Source of the DNA: Steromphala cineraria
Lineage: Eukaryota > Mollusca > Gastropoda > Trochida > Trochidae
Assembly (NCBI GenBank): GCA_916613615.1
Contig: OU744728.1
Coordinates: 33,371,950-33,435,949 of the forward strand
Direction: 5' to 3'
DNA length: 64,000 nucleotides
Every line of letters starts with the position of its first letter. The first letter of the stretch is position 1. Of the stretch, positions 21,501 through 34,300 are shown piece by piece. The position numbers and the translations under genes are program-made. The notes under the pieces are model-generated. The model was not told where the DNA came from, did not search any database, and saw nothing but the letters and a program-made list of their open reading frames with translations.

Positions 21501-22494
21501 TCGGGCTAGGAGTAGGAGAGACTTTCCCGGATGAAGATTGAGTCTAGGAGCGAAAGTTCGGGCTAGGAGTATGAGAGACTTTCCCGGATGCAGATTGAGT
21601 CTAGGAGCGAAAGTTCAGGCTAGGAGTAGGAGAGACTTTCCCCAATGCAGATTGAGTCTAGGGGCGAAAGTTCGGGCTAGGAGTAGGAGAGACTTTCCCG
21701 GATGCAGATTGAGTCTAGGAGCGAAAGTTCGGGCTAGGAGTAGGAGAGACTTTCCCGGATGCAGATTGAGTCTACGAGCGAAAGTTCGGGCTAGGAGTAG
21801 GAAAGACTTTCCCGGATGCAGATTGAGTCTGCGAGCGAAAGTTCGGGCTAGGAGTAGGAGAGACTTTCCCGGATGCAGATTGAGACTAGGGGCAAAAGTT
21901 CGGGCTAGGAGTAGGAGAGACATTTTCCAATGTAGATTGAGTCTAGAGCGAAAGTTCGGTTTAGGAGTAGGAGAGACTTTCCCAGATGCAGATTGAGTCT
22001 AGGGGCGAAAGTTCGGGCTAGGAGTAGGAGAGACTTTCCTCAATGCAGATTGAGACTAGGGGCAAAAGTTCGGGCTAGGAGTAGGAGAGACATTTTCCAA
22101 TGTAGATTGAGTCTAGGGGCGAAAGTTCGGGCTAGGAGTAGGAGAGACTTTCCCGGATGCAGATTGAGTCTTGGGGCGAAAGTTCGGGCTACGAGTAGGA
22201 GAGACTTTCCCCAATGCAGATTGAGTCTAGGAGCGAAAGTTCGGGCTAGGAGTAGGAGAGACTTTCCCGGATGAAGATTGAGTCTAGGAGCGAAAGTTCG
22301 GGCTAGGAGTATGAGAGACTTTCCCGGATGCAGATTGAGTCTAGGAGCGAAAGTTCAGGCTAGGAGTAGGAGAGACTTTCCCCAATGCAGATTGAGTCTA
22401 GGGGCGAAAGTTCGGGCTAGGAGTAGGAGAGACTTTCCCGGATGCAGATTGAGTCTAGGGGCAAAAGTTTGGGCTAGAGACTTTCCCGGATGAA
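18578..22494. repeat. 57 bp minisatellite array
   Basis: The consensus unit of 57 bp includes atgcagattgagtctagg, then gcgaaagttcgggctaggag, then taggagagactttcccgg. About 68 units are present. Because 57 is 3 x 19 and the consensus has no stop in one frame of each strand, long open frames appear on plus (for example 19829-20743, 20740-21534) and minus (20248-20670). These are repeat artefacts unless shown otherwise. Units at 18.6-19.8 kb are more diverged, with indels. Those at 20-22.5 kb are nearly identical. A block with a distinctive tctagagcg variant recurs at 20689 and 21942 (about 22 units apart), and another with gaagttaggt recurs at 19901 and 20983 (about 19 units). Confidence 0.92.
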
Positions 22495-23017
22495 ATTCTG
22501 ACCAGAGGAAGTTTTCCTGTTACATCGGTAACATTTTGACAACTGAACTTAATGAGCAACTAATAATAGTATCTTAGTGTTACTTGAATAGCACTGTCTT
22601 TGGTATTTGGACTGTTTTATTTACTTAAATGTACAAAATACTGAATACTGAAATTATATGCCTGTAACTTGAAATTGTTCGCTTCTGGTTGCTGATAAAA
22701 CAATCAAAGACAAAAAACACTTAATGTTTATACTATTCTTTATATACTATATATTCATTTACAAATGTAAATACATTGAACTCTCCCTGTCAATCTTGGT
22801 TACTGTTATGAAGACTGATTTCACAATTAAGAGAGCATAACACATAATTCAATCAAGGAATGCTTAATTATTATTCAACATTCAACTATTAGAAACATAT
22901 GTCCCAAATGAATCTAAATTACAACTTAAGAATATGTTGAAACAGTATCGATGACCAAAAACATAATGATCTACTTAGTCAAGACAAGATGTGTGTACCT
23001 ACTTTACCTTAAGAAGT
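22495..23017. other. AT-rich unassigned DNA
   Basis: No gene, RNA or repeat family recognised between the minisatellite and the inverted-repeat element. Confidence 0.4.
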
Positions 23018-23980
23018 AAAAGTGTAGTAGCTTAGCGTCAAATTTTGGCCAAATTGAAAAAAATCTGGCTTAAAGTATGAAATGATCATTGGACATGTGT
23101 GTATTCATTTTGTCTAGGATCCAAATTTTTCGACCACGGGAACCTGGTCACGTGACCAAAAATCCAAAATGGCCGCCAGTATTTTTGACAATAAGATAAA
23201 GAACATTTGATATTACCAGTTTATGAATATCTCATCTGGTGAGGAAATATTGTTAAGACATTGTAAATCTTCAAAATATGAACCAAACTTAACGAGATTG
23301 ACCATGACCTTGACCTTTGCCAAGACTCTCTTTGACTTTGCTTGCCCATTTTGATGAAATTTCAACATTTCAATATTTCTATAGGATATTCTATTGATTA
23401 TCTCCGTGACATGAGGGAACAAGGTGGACTGTTGGTCCTCAGTGGTCGTCACGCTACTGTTGCAATAGATACAATATAAGGCATATTGTTTTGTTTTGAT
23501 CATAAGAAATAACAATAACTATACAAAACCAATGTTGAATAAATAAAAAGGACTTCTCATTATTGTTGTGAAAATAATTACACGAAAATGCATGCATTAA
23601 ACATGAAGAGTGAAAAGAATTGAAGCCATCCTAAAAATTTTTCAAAACTGAAATTTTGATATTTTTCTTATAAAATATTCATCAAAATATGAAAATTTTA
23701 GATTTTTATGTCAGAAAGGCGTTCTTTTGTCTTAATATTTATTACATTAAGAATATCTTGTTTTAAAGTTCACTAAAAATACGGTTGAAATGGGTAAAAA
23801 TGAATTTTCAAGATATTTGGCGGCCATTTTGGATTTTTGGTCACGTGACCAGGTTCCCGCGGTCGAAAAATTTGGATCCTAGGCAAAATGAATATATACA
23901 TGTCTAATGATCATTCATGCCAGGTTTCATACTTTAAGCCAGATTTTTTCGATTTTGTCACTAAGCTACTCCACTTTAAA
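23018..23980. mobile_element. ~960 bp element with ~160 bp terminal inverted repeats
   Basis: The left arm (23018-23178) runs from aaagtgtagtagcttag to atccaaaatggccgcca. The right arm (23818-23980) is its inverse, with scattered differences and small indels. Each arm holds tttaagccagatttttt-type sequence, ggatcc, a (c/g)aaaaattt block and the perfect palindrome ggtcacgtgacc. The ~640 bp centre is AT-rich and has no transposase. The target duplication is unclear. It is a foldback-type non-autonomous element, superfamily unknown. Confidence 0.75.
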
Positions 23981-24311
23981 GGAGAAGCTCAATATGAGTA
24001 AGCTATACAACCTGTGATCTCACATTAAACCCTCTCATATCTTTGATAGCAAGTCACACATCTTGCAGATTTTCCTCCATAAAAGCACTAAATGCATTGA
24101 CTTGAATCAACACATATTCGATCTAAACAATCCAATTTTCTTAAAATATTGAAGATATCTGAAGGTACTTACCTACACTACAACTGAAATGCTAACCCTA
24201 TTTTATGTATTGACCTTCAGAAACAGATGAGATTAGCTTGGTAACTACCCATAAGTGAAAAAACCAATTGTATAATCCAATTAGCAGCCTATATATATAT
24301 ATATATATATA
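23981..24311. other. AT-rich spacer with (AT)n
   Basis: Nothing recognised except an (AT)n microsatellite at about 24291-24311. Confidence 0.45.
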
Positions 24312-24634
24312 TTTGAAAATAAAATACTTCAGACGACACTTGCTGTAGATATCATTTTAATGATGACTGGATGCGTCGCATTTCGACTTGTTAACAAGTC
24401 TTTTCAACAGTGTGGAGTTTTAACAACATGGCGAATATATAGTACATGCTTGACAATGTAACAATGTGTAATGGACTTTGATTAATTGACATGTGACAAG
24501 TGGTCAGCTTGATTAGCGCACAATGTACCATTTATGAGGGATTAAGCTTTGAGTCACTGTAGTTCACACATCCTGGTCGGCCCAAGTTATGATATCTACA
24601 GCAAGTGTCGTCTGAAGTATTTTATTTTCAAATC
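24312..24634. mobile_element. ~323 bp MITE with 45 bp perfect inverted ends
   Basis: The left end atttgaaaataaaatacttc continues through gacgacacttgctgtagata. The right end is its exact reverse complement over about 45 bases, ending gtattttattttcaaat. The centre contains catttcgacttgttaacaag and no coding sequence. It sits against an (AT)n tract, so the target duplication cannot be read. Confidence 0.8.
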
Positions 24635-25095
24635 TACATTTACTTCACGTGAGACCCCTTAATCTTTATACCTATATATATATATTATATATATATGTAT
24701 AAATATATTCATCTAATGACAAGGACAGACATACAGGTCTGTGTATATGCATTATGATTAAGATAAGAGTAAAATACATGTGAATGCAGCATCCACACCA
24801 ACAGATCAACAGAGGCTTGCATCCACAGACCAGTGGAAGCTGACCCCTACAGACCGTTGGAGGCCGACCCCTACAGACCAAGCAGCACCTGAAACAAGGG
24901 GAAACAGGAATGAGCATCACAATTCATCTTTCGGCATGGGTTTTTGGGTTCATCATTAAAAGAACTCTCCAGTCAATGACTGAGAAAAAGACGAGGTGAT
25001 CAATGGTATATGAGCTCTCGAGTAAACATAATTACTGAGATAAAGAAGAGGTGATCATTGCAATAATATGAGAAAGGTACATGATGATAGCTAGG
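24635..25095. other. Low-complexity lead-in to satellite
   Basis: An (AT)n-type stretch (24674-24700) is followed by three to four short ~27 bp direct repeats containing gacccctacagacc (about 24815-24885). Then comes a two-copy repeat of about 65 bp with gaggtgatca (24975-25070). No gene was recognised. The minus-strand frame at 24672-24920 lies over these repeats. Confidence 0.5.
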
Positions 25096-25549
25096 AGCAA
25101 AAATGCAAGTGGGAAGCAAACTATGCACCCACCAGTCTACATGATGATAGGAGGAAGGTACAAGTGAGAAGCAAACTATTCACCCACCAGTCTACATGAT
25201 GATAGGAGGAAGGTACAAGTGAGAAGCAAACTATTCACCCACCAGTCTACATGATGATAGGAGGACGGTACAAGTGAGAAGCAAACTATTCACCCACCAG
25301 TCTACAAGATGATAGGAGGAAGGTACAAGTGAGAACCAACTATGCACCCACCAGTCTACATGATGATAGGAGGAAGGTGCAAGTGAGAAGCAAACTATTC
25401 ACCCACCAGTCTACATGATGATAGGAGGCAGGTGCAAGTGAGAACCAACTATGCACCCACCAGTCTACATGATGATAGGAGGAAGGTTCAAGTGAGAACC
25501 AACTATTCACCCACCATTCTACATGGTGATAGGAGGAAGGTACAAGTGA

Positions 25550-28500
25550 AAAGCAAACTATTCACCCAACAGTCTACATGATGATAGGAGGAAGGTACAA
25601 GTGAGAACCAACTATTCACCCACCATTCTACATGGTGATAGGAGGAAGGTACAAGTGAGAAGCAAACTATTCACCCACCAGTCTACATGATGATAGGAGG
25701 AAGGTACAAGTGATATGCAACTATGCACCCACCAGTCTACATGATGATAGGAGGAAGGTGCAAGTGAGAAGCAAACTATGCACCCACCATTCTACATGGT
25801 GATAGGAGGACGGTACAAGTGACAACCAACAATGCACCCATCAGTCTACATGATGATAGGAGGAAGGTACAAGTGAGAACCAACTATGCACCCACCAGTC
25901 TACATGATGATAGGAGGAAGGTACAAGTGAGAAGCAAACTATTCACCCACCAGTCTACATGATGATAGGAGGAAGGTACAAGTGAGAACCAACTATGCAC
26001 CCACCAGTCTACATGATGATAGGAGGCAGGTGCAAGTGAGAAGCAAACTATGCACCCACCAGTCTACATGGTGATAGGAGGAAGGTGCAAGTGAGAACCA
26101 ACTATGCACCCACCAGTCTACATGATGATAGGAGGAAGGTGCAAGTGAGAAGCAAACTATGCACCCACCAGTCTACATGGTGATAGGAGGACGGTACAAG
26201 TGAGAACCAACTATGCACCCACCAGTCTACATGATGATAGGAGGAAGGTACAAGTGAGAACCAACTATTCACCCACCATTCTACAAGATGATAGGAGGAC
26301 GGTACAAGTGAGAACCAAACTATTCACCCACCATTCTACATGATGATAGGAGGCAGGTGCAAGTGAGAAGCAAACTATGCACCCACCAGTCTACATGATG
26401 ATAGGAGGAAGGTACAAGTGAGAACCAACTATGCACCCACCAGTCTACAAGATGATAGGAGGAAGGTGCAAGTGAGAAGCAAACTATGCACCCACCAGTC
26501 TACATGGTGATAGGAGGACGGTACAAGTGAGAACCAACTATTCACCCACCATTCTACATGATGATAGGAGGCAGGTGCAAGTGAGAAGCAAACTATGCAC
26601 CCACCAGTCTACATGATGATAGGAGGAAGGTACAAGTGAGAACCAACTATGCACCCACCAGTCTACATGATGATAGGAGGAACGTGCAAGTGAGAAGAAA
26701 ACTATTCACCCAACATTCTACATGATGATAGGAGGAAGGTACAAGTGAGAACCAACTATGCACCCATCAGTCTACATGATGACAGGAGGAAGGTGCAAGT
26801 GAGAAGCAAACTATGCACCCACCATTCTACATGATGATAGGAGGACGGTACAAGTGAGAAGCAAACTATTCACCCACCAGTCTACAAGATGATAGGAGGA
26901 AGGTGCAAGTGAGAAGCAAACTATTCACCCAACATTCTACATGATGATAGGAGGACGGTACAAGTGAGAAGCAACTATTCACCCACCAGTCTACATGATG
27001 ATAGGAGGCAGGTGCAAGTGAGAAGCAAACTATGCACCCACCAATCTACATGTTTATAGGAAGAAGGTACAAGTGAGAAGAAAACTATTCACCCACCATT
27101 TTACATGATGATAGGAGGCAGGTGCAAGTGAGAACCAACTATGCACCCACCAGTCTACATGATGATAGGAGGCAGGTGCAAGTGAGAAGCAAACTATGCA
27201 CCCACCAGTCTACATGATGATAGGAGGAAGGTGCAAGTGAGAACCAACTATGCACCCATCAGTCTACATGATGATAGGAGGAAGGTGCAAGTGAGAAGCA
27301 AACTATTCACCCACCAGTCTACATGATGATAGGAGGAAGGTGCAAGTGGGAAACCAACTATTCACCCACCAGTCTACATGATGATAGGAGGAAAGTACAA
27401 GTGAGAAGCAAACTATTCACCCACCAGTCTACATGATGATAGGAGGAAGGTACAAGTGAGAAGCAAACTATTCACCCACCAGTCTACATGATGATAGGAG
27501 GAAGGTACAAGTGAGAAGCAAACTATTCACCCACCAGTCTACATGATGATAGGAGGCAGGTGCAAGTGAGAAGAAAACTATGCACCCACCAGTCTACATG
27601 GTAGGAGGAAGGGGCAAGTGAGAAGCAAACTATGCACCCACCAGTCTACAAGATGATAGGAGGAAGGTACAAGTGAGAACCAACTTTGCACCCACCAGTC
27701 TACATGATGATAGGAGGAAGGTGCAAGTGAGAACCAACTATTCACCCACCAGTCTACATGATGATAGGAGGAAGGTGCAAGTGAGAACCAACTATGCACC
27801 CAACAGTCTACATGATGATAGGAGGACGGTACAAGTGAGAACCAACTATGCACCCACCAGTCTACATGATGATAGGAGGAAGGTACAAGTGAGAACCAAC
27901 TATGCACCCACCAGTCTACATGATGATAGGAGGAAGGTGCAAGTGAGAAGCAAACTATTCACCCACCAGTCTACATGATGATAGGAGGAAGGTGCAAGTG
28001 AGAACCAACTATTCACCCACCAGTCTACATGATGATAGGAGGAAGGTACAAGTGAGAAGCAAACTATTCACCCACCAGTCTACATGATGATAGGAGGAAG
28101 GTGCAAGTGAGAACCAACTATTCACCCACCAGTCTACATGATGATACGAGGAAGGTGCAAGTGAGAACCAACTATGCACCCAACAGTCTACATGATGATA
28201 GGAGGAAGGTACAAGAGAGAAGAAAACTATTCACCCACCAGTCTACATGATGATAGGAGGAAGGTGCAAGTGAGAACCAACTATGCACCCACCATTCTAC
28301 ATGATGATAGGAGGAAGGTACAAGTGAGAAGCAAACTATTCACCCACCAGTCTACATGATGATAGGAGGCAGGTGCAAGTGAGAAGAAAACTATGCACCA
28401 ACCAGTCTACATGATGATAGGAGGAAGGTACAAGTGAGAAGCAAACTATTCACCCACCAGTCTACATGATGATAGGAGGAAGGTACAAGTGAGAACCAAC

Positions 28501-31380
28501 TATTCACCCACCATTCTACATGGTGATAGGAGGAAGGTACAAGTGAGAAGCAAACTATTCACCCACCAGTCTACATGATGATAGGAGGAAGGTACAAGTG
28601 ATATGCAACTATGCACCCACCAGTCTACATGATGATAGGAGGAAGGTGCAAGTGAGAAGCAAACTATGCACCCACCATTCTACATGGTGATAGGAGGACG
28701 GTACAAGTGAGAACCAACTATGCACCCACCATTCTACAAGATGATAGGAGGAAGGTGCAAGTGAGAAGCAAACTATGCACCCACCAGTCTACATGATGAT
28801 AGGAGGAAGGTAAAAGTGAGAACCAACTATTCACCCACCATTCTACATGATGATAGGAGGAAGGTACAAGTGAGAACCAACTATGCACCCACCAGTCTAC
28901 ATGATGATAGGAGGCAGGTGCAAGTGAGAAGCAAACTATGCACCCACCAGTCTACATGGTGATAGGAGGAAGGTGCAAGTGAGAACCAACTATGCACCCA
29001 CCAGTCTACATGATGATAGGAGGAAGGTGCAAGTGAGAAGCAAACTATGCACCCACCAGTCTACATGGTGATAGGAGGACGGTACAAGTGAGAACCAACT
29101 ATGCACCCACCAGTCTACATGATGATAGGAGGAAGGTACAAGTGAGAACCAACTATTCACCCACCATTCTACAAGATGATAGGAGGACGGTACAAGTGAG
29201 AACCAAACTATTCACCCACCATTCTACATGATGATAGGAGGCAGGTGCAAGTGAGAAGCAAACTATGCACCCACCAGTCTACATGATGATAGGAGGAAGG
29301 TACAAGTGAGAACCAACTATGCACCCACCAGTCTACAAGATGATAGGAGGAAGGTGCAAGTGAGAAGCAAACTATGCACCCACCAGTCTACATGGTGATA
29401 GGAGGACGGTACAAGTGAGAACCAACTATTCACCCACCATTCTACATGATGATAGGAGGCAGGTGCAAGTGAGAAGCAAACTATGCACCCACCAGTCTAC
29501 ATGATGATAGGAGGAAGGTACAAGTGAGAACCAACTATGCACCCACCAGTCTACATGATGATAGGAGGAACGTGCAAGTGAGAAGAAAACTATTCACCCA
29601 ACATTCTACATGATGATAGGAGGAAGGTACAAGTGAGAACCAACTATGCACCCATCAGTCTACATGATGACAGGAGGAAGGTGCAAGTGAGAAGCAAACT
29701 ATGCACCCACCATTCTACATGATGATAGGAGGACGGTACAAGTGAGAAGCAAACTATTCACCCACCAGTCTACAAGATGATAGGAGGAAGGTGCAAGTGA
29801 GAAGCAAACTATTCACCCACCAGTCTACAAGATGATAGGAGGAAGGTGCAAGTGAGAAGCAAACTATTCACCCAACATTCTACATGATGATAGGAGGACG
29901 GTACAAGTGAGAAGCAACTATTCACCCACCAGTCTACATGATGATAGGAGGCAGGTGCAAGTGAGAAGCAAACTATGCACCCACCAATCTACATGTTTAT
30001 AGGAAGAAGGTACAAGTGAGAAGAAAACTATTCACCCACCATTTTACATGATGATAGGAGGCAGGTGCAAGTGAGAACCAACTATGCACCCACCAGTCTA
30101 CATGATGATAGGAGGCAGGTGCAAGTGAGAAGCAAACTATGCACCCACCAGTCTACATGATGATAGGAGGAAGGTGCAAGTGAGAACCAACTATGCACCC
30201 ATCAGTCTACATGATGATAGGAGGAAGGTGCAAGTGAGAAGCAAACTATTCACCCACCAGTCTACATGATGATAGGAGGAAGGTGCAAGTGGGAAACCAA
30301 CTATTCACCCACCAGTCTACATGATGATAGGAGGAAAGTACAAGTGAGAAGCAAACTATTCACCCACCAGTCTACATGATGATAGGAGGAAGGTACAAGT
30401 GAGAAGCAAACTATTCACCCACCAGTCTACATGATGATAGGAGGAAGGTACAAGTGAGAAGCAAACTATTCACCCACCAGTCTACATGATGATAGGAGGC
30501 AGGTGCAAGTGAGAAGAAAACTATGCACCCACCAGTCTACATGGTAGGAGGAAGGGGCAAGTGAGAAGCAAACTATGCACCCACCAGTCTACAAGATGAT
30601 AGGAGGAAGGTACAAGTGAGAACCAACTTTGCACCCAGCAGTCTACATGATGATAGGAGGAAGGTGCAAGTGAGAACCAACTATTCACCCACCAGTCTAC
30701 ATGATGATAGGAGGAAGGTGCAAGTGAGAACCAACTATGCACCCAACAGTCTACATGATGATAGGAGGACGGTACAAGTGAGAACCAACTATGCACCCAC
30801 CAGTCTACATGATGATAGGAGGAAGGTTCAAGTGAGAACCAACTATGCACCCACCAGTCTACATGATGATAGGAGGAAGGTGCAAGTGAGAAGCAAACTA
30901 TTCACCCACCAGTCTACATGATGATAGGAGGAAGGTGCAAGTGAGAACCAACTATTCACCCACCAGTCTACATGATGATAGGAGGAAGGTACAAGTGAGA
31001 AGCAAACTATTCACCCACCAGTCTACATGATGATAGGAGGAAGGTGCAAGTGAGAACCAACTATTCACCCACCAGTCTACATGATGATACGAGGAAGGTG
31101 CAAGTGAGAACCAACTATGCACCCAACAGTCTACATGATGATAGGAGGAAGGTACAAGAGAGAAGAAAACTATTCACCCACCAGTCTACATGATGATAGG
31201 AGGAAGGTGCAAGTGAGAACCAACTATGCACCCACCATTCTACATGATGATAGGAGGAAGGTACAAGTGAGAAGCAAACTATTCACCCACCAGTCTACAT
31301 GATGATAGGAGGCAGGTGCAAGTGAGAAAAAAACTATGCACCAACCAGTCTACATGATGATAGGAGGAAGGTACAAGTGA
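25550..31380. repeat. Block duplication A (~2.9 kb, two copies)
   Basis: Rare unit variants recur at a constant offset: tgatatgcaa at 25711 and 28599 (2,888 bp), and the run of 54 bp units at 27578-27907 and 30521-30850 (2,943 bp). The 55 bp change in offset equals one unit. An extra copy of a unit reading ctacaagatgataggagg is visible at about 29810-29870. The two copies are adjacent, with edges near 28.4 kb. Confidence 0.85.
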
Positions 31381-34300
31381 GAAGCAAACTATTCACCCAC
31401 CAGTCTACATGATGATAGGAGGAAGGTACAAGTGAGAACCAACTATGCACCCACCAGTCTACATGATGATAGGAGGAAGGTACAAGTGAGAATCAAACTA
31501 TTCACCCACCAGTCTACATGATGATAGGAGGCAGGTGCAAGTGAGAAGAAAACTATGCACCCACCAGTCTACATGATGATAGGAGGAAGGTACAAGTGAG
31601 AAGCAAACTATTCACCCACCAGTCTACATGATGACAGGAGGACGGTACAAGTGAGAAGCAAACTATACACCCACCAGTCTACATGATGACAGGAGGAAGG
31701 TACAAGTGAGAAGCAAACTATTCACCCACCAGTCTACATGATGATAGGAGGCAGGTGCAAGTGAGAAGAAAACTATGCACCCACCAGTCTACATGATGAT
31801 AGGAGGAAGGTACAAGTGAGAAGCAAACTATTCACCCACCAGTCTACATGATGACAGGAGGACGGTACAAGTGAGAAGCAAACTATACACCCACCAGTCT
31901 ACATGATGACAGGAGGAAGGTACAAGTGAGAAGCAAACTATTCACCCACCAGTCTACATGATGATAGGAGGAAGGTGCAAGTGAGAAGCAAACTATGCAC
32001 CCACCATTCTACATGATGATAGGAGGAAGGTGCAAGTGAGAAGCAAACTATTCACCCACCAGTCTACATGATGATAGGAGGAAGGTGCAAGTGAGAAGCA
32101 AACTATGCACCCACCATTCTACATGGTGATAGGAGGACGGTACAAGTGAGAAGCAAACTATTCACCCACCAGTCTACATGATGATAGGAGGCAGGTGCAA
32201 GTGAGAAGCAACCTATGCACCCACCATTCTACATGATGATAGGAGGAAGGTGCAAGTGAGAAGCAAACTATGCACCCAACAGTCTACATGATGATAGGAG
32301 GAAGGCGCAAGTGAGAAGCAACAATGCACCCACCAGTTTACATAATGATAGGAGGAAGGCGCAAGTGAGAAGCAACAATGCACCCACCAGTCTACATGAT
32401 GATAGGAGGAAGGTGCAAGTGAGAACCAACTATGCACCCAACAGTCTACATGATGATAGGAGGAAGGTACAAGTGAGAAGCAAACTATGCACCCACAAGT
32501 TTACATGATGATAGGAGGAAGGCGCAAGTGAGAAGTAAACTATTCACCCACCAGTCTACATGATGATAGGAGGAAGGTGCAAGTGAGAACCAACTATGCA
32601 CCCAACAGTCTACATGATGATAGGAGGAAGGTGCAAGTGAGAGGCAAACTATGCACTCACCATTCTACATGATGATAGGAGGAAGGTGCAAGTGAGAACC
32701 AACTATGCACCCAACAGTCTACATGATGATAGGAGGAAGGTACAAGTGAGAAGCAAACTATGCACCCACAAGTTTACATGATGATAGGAGGAAGGCGCAA
32801 GTGAGAAGCAAACTATTCACCCACCAGTCTACATGATGATAGGAGGAAGGTACAAGTGATATGCAACTATGCACCCACCAGTCTACATGATGATAGCAGG
32901 CAGGTGCAAGTGAGAAGCAAACTATTCACCCACCAGTCTACATGATGATAGGAGGAAGGTGCAAGTGAGAACCAACTATGCACCCACCAGTCTACATGAT
33001 GATAGGAGGAAGGTGCAAGTGAGAAGCAAACTATTCACCAAACAGTCTACATGATGATAGGAGGAAGGTACAAGTGAGAAGCAAACTATGCACCCAACAG
33101 TCTACATGATGATAGGAGGACGGTACAAGTGAGAAGCAAACTATTCACCCACCAGTCTACATGATGATAGGAGGAAGGTGCAAGTGAGAAGCAAACTATG
33201 CACCCACCATTCTACATGGTGATAGGAGGACGGTACAAGTGAGAAGCAAACTATTCACCCACCAGTCTACATGATGATAGGAGGAAGGTGCAGGTGAGAA
33301 GCAAACTATTCACCCACCAGTCTACATGATGATAGGAGGCAGGTGCAAGTGAGAATCAAACTATGCACCCACCAGTCTACATGATGATAGGAGGAAGGTG
33401 CAAGTGAGAACCAACTATGCACCCACCAGTCTACATGATGATAGGAGGAAGGTGCAAGTGAGAAGCAAACTATGCACCCAACAGTCTACATGATGATAGG
33501 AGGAAGGCGCAAGTGAGAAGCAACAATGCACCCACCAGTTTACATAATGATAGGAGGAAGGCGCAAGTGAGAAGCAACAATGCACCCACCAGTCTACATG
33601 ATGATAGGAGGAAGGTGCAAGTGAGAACCAACTATGCACCCAACAGTCTACATGATGATAGGAGGAAGGTACAAGTGAGAAGCAAACTATGCACCCACAA
33701 GTTTACATGATGATAGGAGGAAGGCGCAAGTGAGAAGCAAACTATTCACCCACCAGTCTACATGATGATAGGAGGAAGGTGCAAGTGAGAACCAACTATG
33801 CACCCAACAGTCTACATGATGATAGGAGGAAGGTGCAAGTGAGAGGCAAACTATGCACTCACCATTCTACATGATGATAGGAGGAAGGCGCAAGTGAGAA
33901 GCAAACTATTCACCCACCAGTCTACATGATGATAGGAGGAAGGTGCAAGTGAGAACCAACTATGCACCCACCAGTCTACATGATGATAGGAGGAAGGTGC
34001 AAGTGAGAAGCAAACTATTCACCCACCATTCTACATGAAAATAGGAGGAAGGTACAAGTGATATGCAACTATGCACCCACCAGTCTACATGATGATAGCA
34101 GGCAGGTGCAAGTGAGAAGCAAACTATTCACCCACCAGTCTACATGATGATAGGAGGAAGGTGCAAGTGAGAACCAACTATGCACCCACCAGTCTACATG
34201 ATGATAGGAGGAAGGTACAAGTGAGAAGCAAACTATGCACCCAACATTCTACATGATGATAGGAGGAAGGTACAAGTGAGAAGCAACTATGCACCCACCA

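Noticed and set aside
19829..21996. Long plus-strand open frames of 152-304 codons with a 19-residue basic repeat
   Set aside because: They follow directly from a 57 bp unit without stops. The opposite strand is open too, and frames end wherever units carry small indels. There is no start context or non-repeat domain.
24672..24920. Cysteine-rich minus-strand peptide (82 codons)
   Set aside because: It is generated by short direct repeats containing gacccctacagacc and a low-complexity tail, with no signal peptide or family support.
27578..28359. Open frames with an 18-residue repeat on both strands of the 54/55 bp array
   Set aside because: They appear only where 54 bp units run consecutively, and 55 bp units break them. 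Nothing indicates a gene.
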